Assembly: GCF_036227125.1 (NCBI RefSeq)
Contig: NZ_CP109435.1
Coordinates: 496,001-560,000 of the forward strand
Direction: 5' to 3'
Length of the DNA: 64,000 bases
Source of the DNA: Streptomyces sp. NBC_01485
Lineage (GTDB): Bacteria > Actinomycetota > Actinomycetes > Streptomycetales > Streptomycetaceae
In this document: positions 19,692 to 28,320 of the stretch, one piece after another
Numbering within the stretch: the first letter of the stretch is position 1
How the letters are laid out: each line of letters starts with the position of its first letter
Made by a program: the position numbers and the translations under genes
Notes under the pieces: generated by a model
Database searches by the model: none
Told to the model about the DNA's origin: nothing
The model's input: only the letters and a program-made list of their open reading frames with translations

Positions 19692-20824
19692 GTCGTGTCC
19701 GGTGCCGGCAGACCGAGCTCCTCGTTGGCGAGGGCGGCGGCCTCCTTGACCGCGGCGAGGGCGTCGATGAGGTGCGGGCGGGCGGAGATCGGGTCGAGTG
19801 CGCGGGCCGGGTGGATGTGGCCGACCGGTTCGCCGCCGCCGAGGAGCGGTTCGCCCGCGAACTCGGTGAGGAGGGCCGGGTCCACGCCGGCTCGGGCGAG
19901 GGCGGCCGCCGTCACCGGGACGCGGGCGCGGTTCGCGCCGTCGGAGATCTTGACGGCGACGGCCCGGCCGTCGGGGAGGGCGGCGACCTCGACGCCCTCG
20001 AAGCCGTCCTTGGCGAGCAGGCCGGGGACGGCCCGCATCAGGGCGGCCACGTCCCGGCCGGCGCCGGAGGCCATCTCGGCGTGGTCGCGCATGGCGTCCG
20101 CGACCCGGGCCTCCGGGGTGCCGGGGGCCGCGGTGGTGATGCGGGCGGCGGCCCGGGCGAGGCCGTGCAGGGAGACGGAGAAGAGGGGGGCGCCGCACCC
20201 GTCGACGGTGACCCGTGCGATCCGCTGTCCGGTGAGGTCCTCGACGATCTCGGCGATGACCTGCTGGAGGGGGTGCTCCGGGTCGAGGTAGCCGTCGAGG
20301 GACCAGCCGTTGAGCGTGCAGGTGTACAGCATGGCGGCGTGCTTGCCGGAGCAGTTCTGGGCCAGGCGGGAGGGCTCGCGGCCGTCCCGGATCCACGCGT
20401 CGCGGACCGCCGGGGCGTACGGCAGGTCCGGGACGTTGCGCAGGTCGTCCTCCGTGACACCGCCCAGCTCGAGGATCCGCCGGGTCCCGGCGAGGTGGCG
20501 TTCCTCGCCGGAGTGGCTGGCGGCGGCGAGCGAGAGCAGCCCGCCGTCGAGCGGCAGCCCGGCCCGTACCATGGCGACGGCCTGGACGGGCTTGAGCGCC
20601 GAGCGCGGGTAGAACGCGGCCTCGATGTCGCCGAGCTGGAACTCGACCTCACCGCCCGCGCCGAGGACGACGACGGAGCCGTAGTGGATGCCCTCGGTCA
20701 CCCCGCGGCGCACGAGATGGGCGACGGGTGCGTGGAGGGGTTCGCGGATCGCGGGGGCCTGGGCGAGGGAACTGCCGTACATCACTGCCTGGATCTCGGG
20801 TGGGCTGTCGGGTGCCGGGGTCAC
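19688..20824 (-). CDS. Type II L-asparaginase (thermolabile, Rhizobium-type)
   Basis: Deamidates L-asparagine to aspartate. It belongs to the asparaginase family related to R. etli AnsA rather than the E. coli type: [48 protein letters not shown] and VDGCGAP are all present. No signal peptide. The start is uncertain: GTG 20824 overlaps the permease stop (GTGA), which argues for coupling; ATG 20782 is the alternative and would shorten it by 14 residues. Confidence 0.9.
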   Translation of the reverse strand: MTPAPDSPPEIQAVMYGSSLAQAPAIREPLHAPVAHLVRRGVTEGIHYGSVVVLGAGGEVEFQLGDIEAAFYPRSALKPVQAVAMVRAGLPLDGGLLSLAAASHSGEERHLAGTRRILELGGVTEDDLRNVPDLPYAPAVRDAWIRDGREPSRLAQNCSGKHAAMLYTCTLNGWSLDGYLDPEHPLQQVIAEIVEDLTGQRIARVTVDGCGAPLFSVSLHGLARAAARITTAAPGTPEARVADAMRDHAEMASGAGRDVAALMRAVPGLLAKDGFEGVEVAALPDGRAVAVKISDGANRARVPVTAAALARAGVDPALLTEFAGEPLLGGGEPVGHIHPARALDPISARPHLIDALAAVKEAAALANEELGLPAPDTT

Positions 20825-22260
20825 GCGTCGGCCCTGGCCGCGGTGCGGGCGCGGTTGCGGCGGATGGCGTACCAGCCGCCGACCAGCGCGGCGACGATCA
20901 GCGGCAGGCACAGCACGGTGGTGCGTCCGGCGCCGCCGTCGGCGTACATGAGGACCAGGACCGAGGCGAGGAAGAACAGCGTCACGAGTTCGGTCCAGGG
21001 GGAGCCCGGGAGCTGGTAGCTCGGGCGGGTCAGCTCGCCCTTCTGGGTCTTCTGCCAGAAGAGGAGGTGACAGATCATGATCATGCCCCAGGTGGAGAGG
21101 ATGCCGAGCGCCGCGAAGTTGAGGACGATCTCGAAGGCGTCCGCCGGGACGACGAAGTTCAGGCCGACGCCGAGGACGCAGATACCGCTGGTGAGCAGGA
21201 TGCCGCCGTACGGGACCTGGCTGCGGCTCATCACGCCGGTGAACCTGGGGGCGGAGCCCGACATGGCCATGGAGCGCAGGATGCGGCCGGTGGAGTACAG
21301 GCCGGAGTTCAGGGACGACATGGCGGCGGTGAGCACGACCAGGTTCATCACGCCGCCCGCCGCCGGGATGCCGATGTTGGACAGGACCGTCACGAAGGGG
21401 CTCTCGCCGGACGTGTACCTGTTCCACGGGAGCAGCATCGACAGCAGGACGACCGAGCCGACGTAGAACAGGCCGACGCGCCACATGATCGAGTTGATGG
21501 CCTTCGGCATGATCTTCTCGGGGTTCTGCGTCTCGCCCGCCGCGACGCCGACCAGTTCGACCGAGGCGTAGGCGAAGACGACGCCCTGGATGATCAGCAG
21601 CATGGGCAGCAGGCCGTTGGGGAAGACGCCGCCGTTGTCGGTGATCAGGGACGGGCCGGGGGCCGTGCCGTCGACCGGGTGCTGGGTGACCAGCAGGAAG
21701 ATGCCGATGCACATGAAGATCACCAGCGCGCTGACCTTCACGATGGCGAACCAGAACTCCAGCTCGCCGAAGATCTTCACCGAGATCAGGTTCACGGTGA
21801 GGACCACGGCCAGGGCGATCAGCGCGATCACCCACTGGGGGATGTCGGAGAACATGCCCCAGTAGTGGGTGTAGGTGGCGACCGCGGTGATGTCGGCGAT
21901 GCCGGTGGTGGCCCAGTTCAGGAAGTACATCCAGCCGGCCGTGTACGCGCCCTTCTCGCCGAGGAACTCCCGGGCGTACGACACGAAGGCACCCGAGGAC
22001 GGGCGGTACAGGACGAGTTCGCCGAGGGCGCGCACGACGAGGAAGGCGAAGACTCCGCAGACCGCGTAGGCGATGAAGAGGGAGGGTCCGGCTTCGGCCA
22101 GGCGGCCGCCGGCGCCGAGGAAGAGGCCGGTGCCGATGGCGCCGCCGATGGCGATCATGTTGACGTGCCGGGACTTCAGCGACTTGCTGTAGCCCTCGTC
22201 TCCGGCGTCGACGTGACGGGGGGAGGTGCGCGTCTCGTCCTTGAGGTGCTGGTCGCTCAC
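20821..22260 (-). CDS. ansP: Amino-acid permease, probable L-asparagine/GABA-type (APC family)
   Basis: A 12-helix APC-superfamily proton symporter of 479 residues. The signature [17 protein letters not shown] is in helix 1, with [22 protein letters not shown] shortly after. Closest in appearance to AnsP/GabP permeases. Its position between the regulator and asparaginase supports asparagine uptake (inference). GTG 22260 overlaps the regulator stop (GTGA). Confidence 0.88.
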   Translation of the reverse strand: MSDQHLKDETRTSPRHVDAGDEGYSKSLKSRHVNMIAIGGAIGTGLFLGAGGRLAEAGPSLFIAYAVCGVFAFLVVRALGELVLYRPSSGAFVSYAREFLGEKGAYTAGWMYFLNWATTGIADITAVATYTHYWGMFSDIPQWVIALIALAVVLTVNLISVKIFGELEFWFAIVKVSALVIFMCIGIFLLVTQHPVDGTAPGPSLITDNGGVFPNGLLPMLLIIQGVVFAYASVELVGVAAGETQNPEKIMPKAINSIMWRVGLFYVGSVVLLSMLLPWNRYTSGESPFVTVLSNIGIPAAGGVMNLVVLTAAMSSLNSGLYSTGRILRSMAMSGSAPRFTGVMSRSQVPYGGILLTSGICVLGVGLNFVVPADAFEIVLNFAALGILSTWGMIMICHLLFWQKTQKGELTRPSYQLPGSPWTELVTLFFLASVLVLMYADGGAGRTTVLCLPLIVAALVGGWYAIRRNRARTAARADA

Positions 22261-22988
22261 GCCGCGGGTCCGCCTTCCAGGGGGGAGTGCGTGCGCGGGG
22301 CGCGCACGATGTCGGTGAGGGTCGTCTCGACGCGATCGAGGTGGTGGCTCATCGCCTCCACCGCGTCGGGCTCGGAACCGTCGATCAGGGCCTCGACGAT
22401 CGCCCGGTGCTCGCGGTTGGACTGCTCGCGCCGCCCGCCCAGTTCGTTGAGGAAGGCCGACTGACGCGCCAGTGCGTCCCGGATCTCCTCGATGACCCGG
22501 CGGAACACCGGGTTCTGGGCGGACTCGGCGACGGCCAGGTGGAAGAGGGTGTCCATCGCGACCCACGCGGTGGTGTCCGTCTCCCGCTCCATGCGGTCGA
22601 GGAGGTGGGCCAGGTGGTCCAGGTTCTCCGGGGTGCGGCGGAGAGCCGCGTACCCCGCGACCGGGATCTCGACGTGGCGGCGCACCTCCAGCAGGTCGCT
22701 GGCCGCGTAGTCGCCGAAGGTGGGGTCCTCGACGGTGTTCGCGATCACGAAGGTGCCCTTGCCGGTCTTGGCGACCGTCAGGCCCATGGTCTGCAGGGCG
22801 CGCAGGGCCTCGCGCAGCACGGGCCGGGACACCTCGAGGGCGCGGCAGAGCTCCGCCTCGGAGGGGAGCTTGTCGCCGATGGCGTACTCGCCGCGCTCGA
22901 TGGCGCCGCGGAGGTGGGTGAGGACCGCTTCCATCGCGCTGACGCGCCGCGGCACCGAGCCACCTGTCTGGCTGTCTGACAGGTTCAC
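22257..22988 (-). CDS. GntR-family (FadR-type) transcriptional regulator
   Basis: An N-terminal winged helix ([31 protein letters not shown]) is followed by an all-helical FCD effector domain. It keeps the metal-binding type residues: DTLFHLAV, and His in REHRAIVEA and MSHHL. 243 residues. GTG 22988 follows GGAGGA with an 8-nt spacing. First gene of the Asn/Gln operon, so it is the likely regulator of the three genes after it. An inverted repeat overlaps its first codons. Confidence 0.9.
   Translation of the reverse strand: MNLSDSQTGGSVPRRVSAMEAVLTHLRGAIERGEYAIGDKLPSEAELCRALEVSRPVLREALRALQTMGLTVAKTGKGTFVIANTVEDPTFGDYAASDLLEVRRHVEIPVAGYAALRRTPENLDHLAHLLDRMERETDTTAWVAMDTLFHLAVAESAQNPVFRRVIEEIRDALARQSAFLNELGGRREQSNREHRAIVEALIDGSEPDAVEAMSHHLDRVETTLTDIVRAPRTHSPLEGGPAA
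22963..22983. promoter_or_regulatory. Possible operator overlapping the regulator start
   Basis: Perfect inverted repeat CCTGTC-N9-GACAGG within codons 2-8 of the GntR-type gene. Could serve autorepression, or be chance in coding sequence. Confidence 0.25.
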
Positions 22989-23043
22989 GGGGGTGATCCT
23001 CCGGGTGGCCGAAGGCCGCTGTCAAGAAAAGTGAAGACAAAAA

Positions 23044-23087
23044 TTCAGGGGACGGGAGGCCTGAATGGCAACTTCCCGTCCCCTGAA
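23044..23087 (-). terminator. Strong intrinsic terminator of uppP
   Basis: Perfect 14-bp arms (TTCAGGGGACGGGA and TCCCGTCCCCTGAA) with a 16-nt loop. Reading leftward they are followed by TTTTTG, and TTTT also follows a few bases beyond the stem on the other strand. Isolates uppP from the Asn/Gln operon. Confidence 0.85.
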
Positions 23088-23100
23088 GGGTTTTCGCCGC

Positions 23101-23937
23101 TCAGCCGGCGAGGACCCCGGTGGCCAGCAGTCCGAACAGCGCCAGGCCCACGACGATGCGGTAGACGACGAACGCGTTGAAGGAGTGCTTGGCGACGAAC
23201 TTCAGCAGCCAGGCGATGGACGCGTAGGCGACGACGAAGGACACGGCCGTGCCGACGACCAGCGGCGCCGCGCCCGCACCCGTGCCCAGGGCGTCCTTCA
23301 GCTCGTAGATCCCGGCGCCGGTCAGGGCGGGGATGCCGAGGAAGAACGAGAGGCGGGTGGCGGCGACCCGGTCCAGGTCGAGCATGAGCGCGGTGGACAT
23401 GGTGGCGCCGGAGCGGGAGAAGCCGGGGAAGAGCAGCGCGAGGATCTGGGAGCTGCCGACCAGCATCGCGTCCTTGAACGAGGTGTCGTCCTCGCCGCGC
23501 TTGTGACGGCCCATCTGGTCGGCCGCCCACATCACACCGCTGCCGACGATCAACGAGCCCGCGACCACCCACAGCGAGGCGAGCGGCCCCTCGATGAGCG
23601 GCTTGGCGGCGAGGCCCACGACGACGATCGGGATCGTCGCGTAGATCACCCACCAGGCGAACTTGTAGTCGTGGTGGTGCCGTTCCTCGCGGTCGCGCAG
23701 TCCCCGGAACCAGGCCGACACGATCCGCACGATGTCCTTGCGGAAGTACACGAGCACGGCGGCGATCGCCCCGACCTGGATCACGGCCGAGAACCCGACG
23801 ACGGCGTCGTCGTCGACCGGGATGTGCATCAGGCCTTCGGTGATCTTCAGGTGTCCGGTCGAGGAGACGGGGAGGAACTCGGTCACTCCCTCGACGGCTC
23901 CGAGGACGACGGCTTGGCCGACGGAGATGGCGCTCAT
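23101..23937 (-). CDS. uppP: Undecaprenyl-diphosphatase (BacA/UppP)
   Basis: Integral membrane phosphatase of 278 residues that recycles the cell-wall lipid carrier; overproduction gives bacitracin tolerance in other bacteria. Both active-site motifs are intact: EGVTEFLPVSSTGHL near the N-terminus and PGFSRSGATMS in the middle. Eight or so membrane helices. ATG 23937. Followed by a strong terminator. Confidence 0.96.
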   Translation of the reverse strand: MSAISVGQAVVLGAVEGVTEFLPVSSTGHLKITEGLMHIPVDDDAVVGFSAVIQVGAIAAVLVYFRKDIVRIVSAWFRGLRDREERHHHDYKFAWWVIYATIPIVVVGLAAKPLIEGPLASLWVVAGSLIVGSGVMWAADQMGRHKRGEDDTSFKDAMLVGSSQILALLFPGFSRSGATMSTALMLDLDRVAATRLSFFLGIPALTGAGIYELKDALGTGAGAAPLVVGTAVSFVVAYASIAWLLKFVAKHSFNAFVVYRIVVGLALFGLLATGVLAG

Positions 23938-24031
23938 GGAATCCAGTTCTGAGGAGACGAATCGGTCGACAGCGTTGTAGACGGTCCGGTGTCGTAGACA
24001 GTCCTACCAGGCCCGCGGCCCACGCCACGGT

Positions 24032-24397
24032 CTACGGCCACACCGTCTGGCCTATCGCGACCCCGGCGAACGCGGCCCCGAGACCGACGACCACACTCGC
24101 GACGGCGTTGGCGGCGGCGAAGAGCCCCGCGCCGGTCTCGGCCAGCCGGAGCGTCTCGTACGAGAACGTGGAGTACGTCGTCAGGGCCCCGCACAGCCCT
24201 GTTCCCAGGAACAACCGCAGGTCGGGGGCGACGTCGGCGGCGCCCGTCAGCGTGCCGAGGATCAGGCAGCCGGTGATGTTGACGACGAAGGTGCCCCAGG
24301 GGAAGACCGAGTCGTGCCGCGACTGCACCGCGCGGTCGGTCAGATAGCGGAGCGGGGCGCCGATCATGCCGCCGCCGACGACCACCAGCCAGTTCAC
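24032..24397 (-). CDS. crcB: Fluoride exporter subunit CrcB/FluC (second copy)
   Basis: Small four-helix fluoride channel subunit (121 residues) with [23 protein letters not shown] and the pore Thr-Tyr/Phe track [11 protein letters not shown]. Gram-positive bacteria often need two different subunits; the other is encoded at 24807-25262. GTG 24397 overlaps the DUF190 stop (GTGA). Confidence 0.93.
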   Translation of the reverse strand: MNWLVVVGGGMIGAPLRYLTDRAVQSRHDSVFPWGTFVVNITGCLILGTLTGAADVAPDLRLFLGTGLCGALTTYSTFSYETLRLAETGAGLFAAANAVASVVVGLGAAFAGVAIGQTVWP

Positions 24398-24810
24398 AAC
24401 GACCTCTTACCCTGCGTGTCCGAATCGCCCCGGTCTCCGTGTCGGCCGTCGGCCCGGTTCTCGGCCTGCTTCTCGCCCCGGCCGACATACCTGATGACCT
24501 CGCACGGATCGAGGGTGACCATCCCCTCCGTGACGAGTTCGTCGAGCTCCGGGAGGAAGGCCCGCACCCGCTCCTCGGTGTCCACGACGACGACCGCCAC
24601 CGGCAGGTCCTCGCTGAGCGAGAGCAGCCGGGAGGTGTGGATGCGGGACGACGCGCCGAAGCCCTCGATGCCGCGGAAGACGCTGGCCCCGGCGAGACCC
24701 GCCGCGTGGGCGCGGTGCACGATCTCCGTGTAGAGGGGCTTGCGGTGCCAGGTGTCGTTCTCGCCGACGAAGACGGTCAGCCGCAGGGCGCCGCCGGTGA
24801 GTCGCGTCAT
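24394..24810 (-). CDS. DUF190 protein between two crcB genes
   Basis: Protein of 138 residues with the DUF190 fold (GII-like ferredoxin fold): [39 protein letters not shown] and [14 protein letters not shown]. It is commonly encoded with crcB and is thought to act with the fluoride channel, perhaps as a regulatory subunit (inference). It overlaps both neighbours by 4 nt. Confidence 0.88.
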   Translation of the reverse strand: MTRLTGGALRLTVFVGENDTWHRKPLYTEIVHRAHAAGLAGASVFRGIEGFGASSRIHTSRLLSLSEDLPVAVVVVDTEERVRAFLPELDELVTEGMVTLDPCEVIRYVGRGEKQAENRADGRHGDRGDSDTQGKRSL

Positions 24811-25262
24811 CGCCGCCTCCGCTGTAGGGCGCGGCGGGTCGCCGTGGCCGCGAGCCACACCGCCGCGAGCGCCGCGAACAGGGTCGCGGCGAGGTAGGCC
24901 AGGGCCGTGCCGGGGCGGCCGGCGTCGACCAGTCTCTGGATGTCCACGGTGTACGTGGAGAAGGTGGTGAAGCCGCCGAGGATGCCGGTGCCGAAGAAGG
25001 GGCGCACCAGCCGGTGGACGGTCATGGCCTCGGTGACGAGCACCAGGAAGACGCCGATCACGGCGCAGCCGACGACGTTCACCCAGAAGGTCGTCCAGGG
25101 GAAGCCGCCGGTCTGCGTGGGCCACCACAGCGAGGCCGCGTAGCGGGCGGCGGCACCGATCCCGCCGCCGACCGCCACGACGGCGACCACCGGGAGCCGA
25201 CCGGTCCCGGTGGTGCGCCGTGGTGCGCCGGTACGGAGGCTGTCGGCCTCCGGAGCTGTCAT
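24807..25262 (-). CDS. crcB: Fluoride exporter subunit CrcB/FluC (first copy)
   Basis: Four-helix fluoride channel subunit with [25 protein letters not shown] and [11 protein letters not shown]. The frame opens at 25343, but ATG 25262 is preferred because AGGAG sits 9 nt before it; the upstream residues are polar and unrelated to the family. The two subunits are probably antiparallel heterodimer partners. No convincing fluoride riboswitch was found upstream. Confidence 0.88.
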   Translation of the reverse strand: MTAPEADSLRTGAPRRTTGTGRLPVVAVVAVGGGIGAAARYAASLWWPTQTGGFPWTTFWVNVVGCAVIGVFLVLVTEAMTVHRLVRPFFGTGILGGFTTFSTYTVDIQRLVDAGRPGTALAYLAATLFAALAAVWLAATATRRALQRRRR

Positions 25263-25368
25263 GTCGTACGTCTCCTGCCCGGTCCGGGACCGCCCCACCT
25301 CAACGGGCTCGTCGCGCTCGGTCGAGCTCATCGGGGTGATCACGGCCGGGCATCAGCCTAGCGCCGCC

Positions 25369-26337
25369 TCATTTGGTCACGGGTGCCTCGCAGACCGCTA
25401 TGCCCCGCTCCCAGAGACTGCCCAGGACCAGTCGGCCGCCGGTCTCGCAGACGCTGGTGACCATGCGGAATCCGGAGCGGCGGCGGGTGAGGTGGTGCAG
25501 GACCCGGCCGTCGTCGTCGATCGCGAGCACGCCGGCCCGGGCGGAGGGGCGGAAGGGCGCGTTGCGGGCGAGGCGGGCGGCGCGTCGGCGTACGGCCGGG
25601 CCGGCGCGGTGCAGGAGGTCGAGGGGTGGCACGCGCGGGCCGGCCAGTGCCACCCAGACCGGGCCGTCGGGCGCGCCGCGCCACAGGTTGTCCGGGAAGC
25701 CCGGCAGGTTCTCGACGAGGGGTTCGGCGTGTCCGGCGCGGGGGCCGGTGAGCCGGTAGCGGGTGAGGCGGCGGGCGCCGGTCTCGGCGACGATCAGGAA
25801 GGAGTCGTCGGCGCTGCGAGCAAGGCCGTTGGCGAACTGCAGCCCCTCCAGGGCGACTTCGGCCTCACGGGCACCGGGGGTGAGGCGCAACAGGCGTCCG
25901 GTGCCGGTGTGTTCGACGAGGTCGCCCATCCAGTCCCGCAGGGAGTGGACCTGGCTGGAGACGGTGAAGTACACGGTGCCGTCGGGCAGGGCGACGACGT
26001 TGCTGCAGAACCGCAGCCGCTCCCCCGCCGCCGACTCGGTCAGGACGCGGACGTTGCGGGTGCCGCCGTCGGGGTCGAGGCGCAGCAGCGCGCCGTCGGC
26101 GCAGCACACCAACAGGTCGCCGTCCGGGAGGAGTTCGAGGCCGAGCGGCCGGCCGCCGATCTCACCGATGTGCTCGACCCGGGCCGTGGGCGGGTCCTCC
26201 AGACCGTCGACCCGCAGGATCCTCCCGTCCGACACCCCGGTCAGCACCCGCCCTCTGGGGTCGGCGACGACGTCTTCGGGGCCGTGCCCGGGGAGGGTGA
26301 TGTACCTGAGGGGGACGAGAGGCGTCCGACGGTCCAT
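25369..26337 (-). CDS. SMP-30 / strictosidine-synthase-like beta-propeller protein
   Basis: Six-bladed beta-propeller of 322 residues: GPEDVVADPRGRVLTGVSDG at blade 1, RPLGLELLPDGDLLVCCADG, NVVALPDGTVYFTVSS, then FANGLARSADDSFLIVAETG and LPGFPDNLWRG near the metal site. Such proteins are usually lactonases or ester hydrolases. No signal peptide from the chosen ATG 26337. It reads toward the crcB operon with a short gap. Confidence 0.82.
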   Translation of the reverse strand: MDRRTPLVPLRYITLPGHGPEDVVADPRGRVLTGVSDGRILRVDGLEDPPTARVEHIGEIGGRPLGLELLPDGDLLVCCADGALLRLDPDGGTRNVRVLTESAAGERLRFCSNVVALPDGTVYFTVSSQVHSLRDWMGDLVEHTGTGRLLRLTPGAREAEVALEGLQFANGLARSADDSFLIVAETGARRLTRYRLTGPRAGHAEPLVENLPGFPDNLWRGAPDGPVWVALAGPRVPPLDLLHRAGPAVRRRAARLARNAPFRPSARAGVLAIDDDGRVLHHLTRRRSGFRMVTSVCETGGRLVLGSLWERGIAVCEAPVTK

Positions 26338-26619
26338 ATGAGGTCCGCCCTTCCTTCGGGAGGCGGCCATCCTCGCAGGCAGGCATGACGTCGACGTGTC
26401 GTACCCGTGGTCTTTTGCCGGGCTTTTCCGGAAAGCGTTCTCTCCGTCCCCTACCGTCCCTTCCCGACGTCCCCCACCACCCCTTCTCGAACACGCGCGC
26501 CACCTGAACGGGCGGGGGCCGACCGTGCGGTGCGGTCGGGTCACGGTTCCGCGAATGTGACACTCCGGGTAGGAAGTGTCACATTCGCGGCCACAGCATC
26601 TACGGGGTCGGGGCGGGGA
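26338..26619. other. Intergenic region between beta-propeller and galactanase genes
   Basis: Holds the leader of the beta-propeller gene and the galactanase terminator (separate entry). No gene seen in its 282 bp. Confidence 0.6.
26549..26590 (-). terminator. Stem-loop downstream of galactanase gene
   Basis: Perfect 16-bp arms (CCGCGAATGTGACACT and AGTGTCACATTCGCGG) around a 10-nt loop. No U tract on either side, a style common for streptomycete terminators. The TGTGACA core also resembles a regulator site, so a dual role cannot be excluded. Confidence 0.7.
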
Positions 26620-28179
26620 TCAGCGGTGGCTGAACCACGCCATGGAGGACAGGGCCTTGTCGTCGTAGCCGAACAGGGCCTGGTTCTCCCAGCCGTTGCC
26701 GGAGGCGGCGTCGGTCGGGTCCCAGCCGTTGCCGGTGACGGCCGTCCAGGTCGCCTCCCAGTAGAAGATGCCCAGACCGCGGCCGTTCGGGACGGCCTCG
26801 ACGATGTTCGCGACGGCGTTCATCCACGCCGACTGACCGGCGGTGGTGGCCGGGTAGCCGGTGACCAGTTCGGAGGACAGGTCGATCTGGTTGGTGAGCG
26901 AGTCGTCGCTGTCGAGCCGGAAGGGGTAGGCCGTCTCGGCGACGAACACCGGCTTGGCGTAGCGGGCGGCCGCGTCGTCCAGGGTGGTCTGGAAGTCGGC
27001 GAGGGTGCCGTGCCAGTAGCCGTAGTACGACAGGCCGATCACGTCGAACTTCACCCCGTTGGAGACCGCGCTGTCGAACCACCAGCGGGTGCCGGCCAGG
27101 TCGCCGCCCTTGGCGAGGTGCAGGGCGACGGTGGTGGACGAGTTGACCGCCTTGACGGCGTCGTAGCCGGAGTTGAGCAGACCGGCCAGTTGGCCCCAGT
27201 TGTCGGTGGAACCCTCGGACCACATCATGCCGCCGTTGATCTCATTGCCCACCTGGACCATGTCGGCGGTGGTGCCTTGAGCCTTCAACGCGTTCAACAC
27301 GTCGTACGTGTGGTTGTACACGTCCGTCTTGAGTTGACTGTACGAGTGGCCCGACCAAGCGGCCGGCTTGGACTGGACGCCCGGGTCGGCCCAGGTGTCG
27401 GAGTAGTGGAAGTCGACCAGCAGCTTCTGGCCTGCGGCCTTGACGCGCTTGGCCATGGCGAGGACGCGCGTCTTGTTGTTGTAGCCGTCGGCCGGGTCGA
27501 CCCAGACCTTCAGGCGCGCGTAGTTCATGCCGGCGTTCTTCAGGATGGTGACCGCGTCGCCGGTGGTGCCCGAACTGGTCTTGTAGACGCCGCCCTTGGC
27601 CTCGCTCTTGGCGAGGGAGGAGATGTCGGAACCCTTGATCGACAGCCCGGTCGTGCCGGACGTGAAGGTCAGGTCGTCAACATTGATCCAGTTGCCCGCG
27701 TTCGCGTCACTGTTGACGCTGATGGTGCACTGGTTGTTCGTCACGTTGACCGGCGTGACGATGTGGATCCAGCCACTGGACGAGACCGGCAGGTCGGTGC
27801 GCTGGTCGGCGCCGCCGCAGTTCTTGAGGGCTATGTAGGCCGAGTTCTGGCCGCCGCCCGAGCGGACCCACGCGGTCAGCTTGTAGCTGCCGTTGGTCAG
27901 ACCCGAGAGGTACTGGTACGTCTCCACCTTGTAGGCGGTGGACGCCCAGTGGGCCAGCCGGTAACCGCCGCCGTGTCCGCCGGACTCGACGAAGCTCGCG
28001 CCGGTGTCGCCGTACTCGGTCCAGCCGTTGGGGGAGGCCGCCCCGGCGCCGTCGGTCTCGAAGCCGGCGTTGGTGAGCGTGCTCGCCGCCGTCGCGGTCT
28101 GGGCCGGCAGGGCGGTGAGGGCGAGGCCTGCGGCGAGCGGCAGCAGCAGGGCCCTCAGAGTGCGTCTGGGATGGAACAT
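26620..28179 (-). CDS. Secreted arabinogalactan endo-beta-1,4-galactanase, GH53
   Basis: Extracellular enzyme of 519 residues that cuts beta-1,4-galactan of pectin side chains. Signal peptide (residues 1-31), then a jelly-roll, CBM-like domain (about 32-175, with NCGG and NNQC). The GH53 (beta/alpha)8 barrel occupies about 180-519. Acid/base Glu is in VQVGNEINGGMMW and the nucleophile Glu in FVAETAYP. Its products would be imported by the ABC system at 30504-33705 and cleaved by the GH42 enzyme. Confidence 0.93.
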   Translation of the reverse strand: MFHPRRTLRALLLPLAAGLALTALPAQTATAASTLTNAGFETDGAGAASPNGWTEYGDTGASFVESGGHGGGYRLAHWASTAYKVETYQYLSGLTNGSYKLTAWVRSGGGQNSAYIALKNCGGADQRTDLPVSSSGWIHIVTPVNVTNNQCTISVNSDANAGNWINVDDLTFTSGTTGLSIKGSDISSLAKSEAKGGVYKTSSGTTGDAVTILKNAGMNYARLKVWVDPADGYNNKTRVLAMAKRVKAAGQKLLVDFHYSDTWADPGVQSKPAAWSGHSYSQLKTDVYNHTYDVLNALKAQGTTADMVQVGNEINGGMMWSEGSTDNWGQLAGLLNSGYDAVKAVNSSTTVALHLAKGGDLAGTRWWFDSAVSNGVKFDVIGLSYYGYWHGTLADFQTTLDDAAARYAKPVFVAETAYPFRLDSDDSLTNQIDLSSELVTGYPATTAGQSAWMNAVANIVEAVPNGRGLGIFYWEATWTAVTGNGWDPTDAASGNGWENQALFGYDDKALSSMAWFSHR

Positions 28180-28223
28180 CGTCGTCCGTCGTCCCTTCGA
28201 CGTGATGGGGATGGGGTTCCCTC

Positions 28224-28247
28224 GTGAGATCCCTGAGGGGTTCTCAC
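28224..28247. promoter_or_regulatory. Dyad upstream of galactanase gene
   Basis: GTGAGA and TCTCAC arms 12 bp apart, with an inner CCCT-AGGG dyad, about 45 bp upstream of the start. Possible operator, though it does not match the LacI-type site found at 30459. Confidence 0.3.
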
Positions 28248-28272
28248 GGTGGGGTCTCGCGGTGGGGAAGGA

Positions 28273-28313
28273 CCCCCTCCGCCCGCGGCTCGCGGCTCCA
28301 CGGGCGGAGGGGG
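28273..28313 (-). terminator. Terminator of the beta-galactosidase gene
   Basis: Perfect 13-bp GC-rich stem (CCCCCTCCGCCCG and CGGGCGGAGGGGG) with a 15-nt loop, 8 bp after the GH42 stop codon. Confidence 0.8.
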
Positions 28314-28320
28314 AGTCGGC

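Noticed and set aside
22963-22983. Definite FadR-type operator
   Set aside because: The dyad is perfect but does not match the usual T-GT-N-AC-A core and lies in coding sequence, so it is kept only as a weak candidate.
25263-25368. Fluoride riboswitch upstream of crcB
   Set aside because: GGCTGATGCCC on the minus strand resembles one conserved part, but the matching 5' stem and pseudoknot partner are not visible at the right distance.
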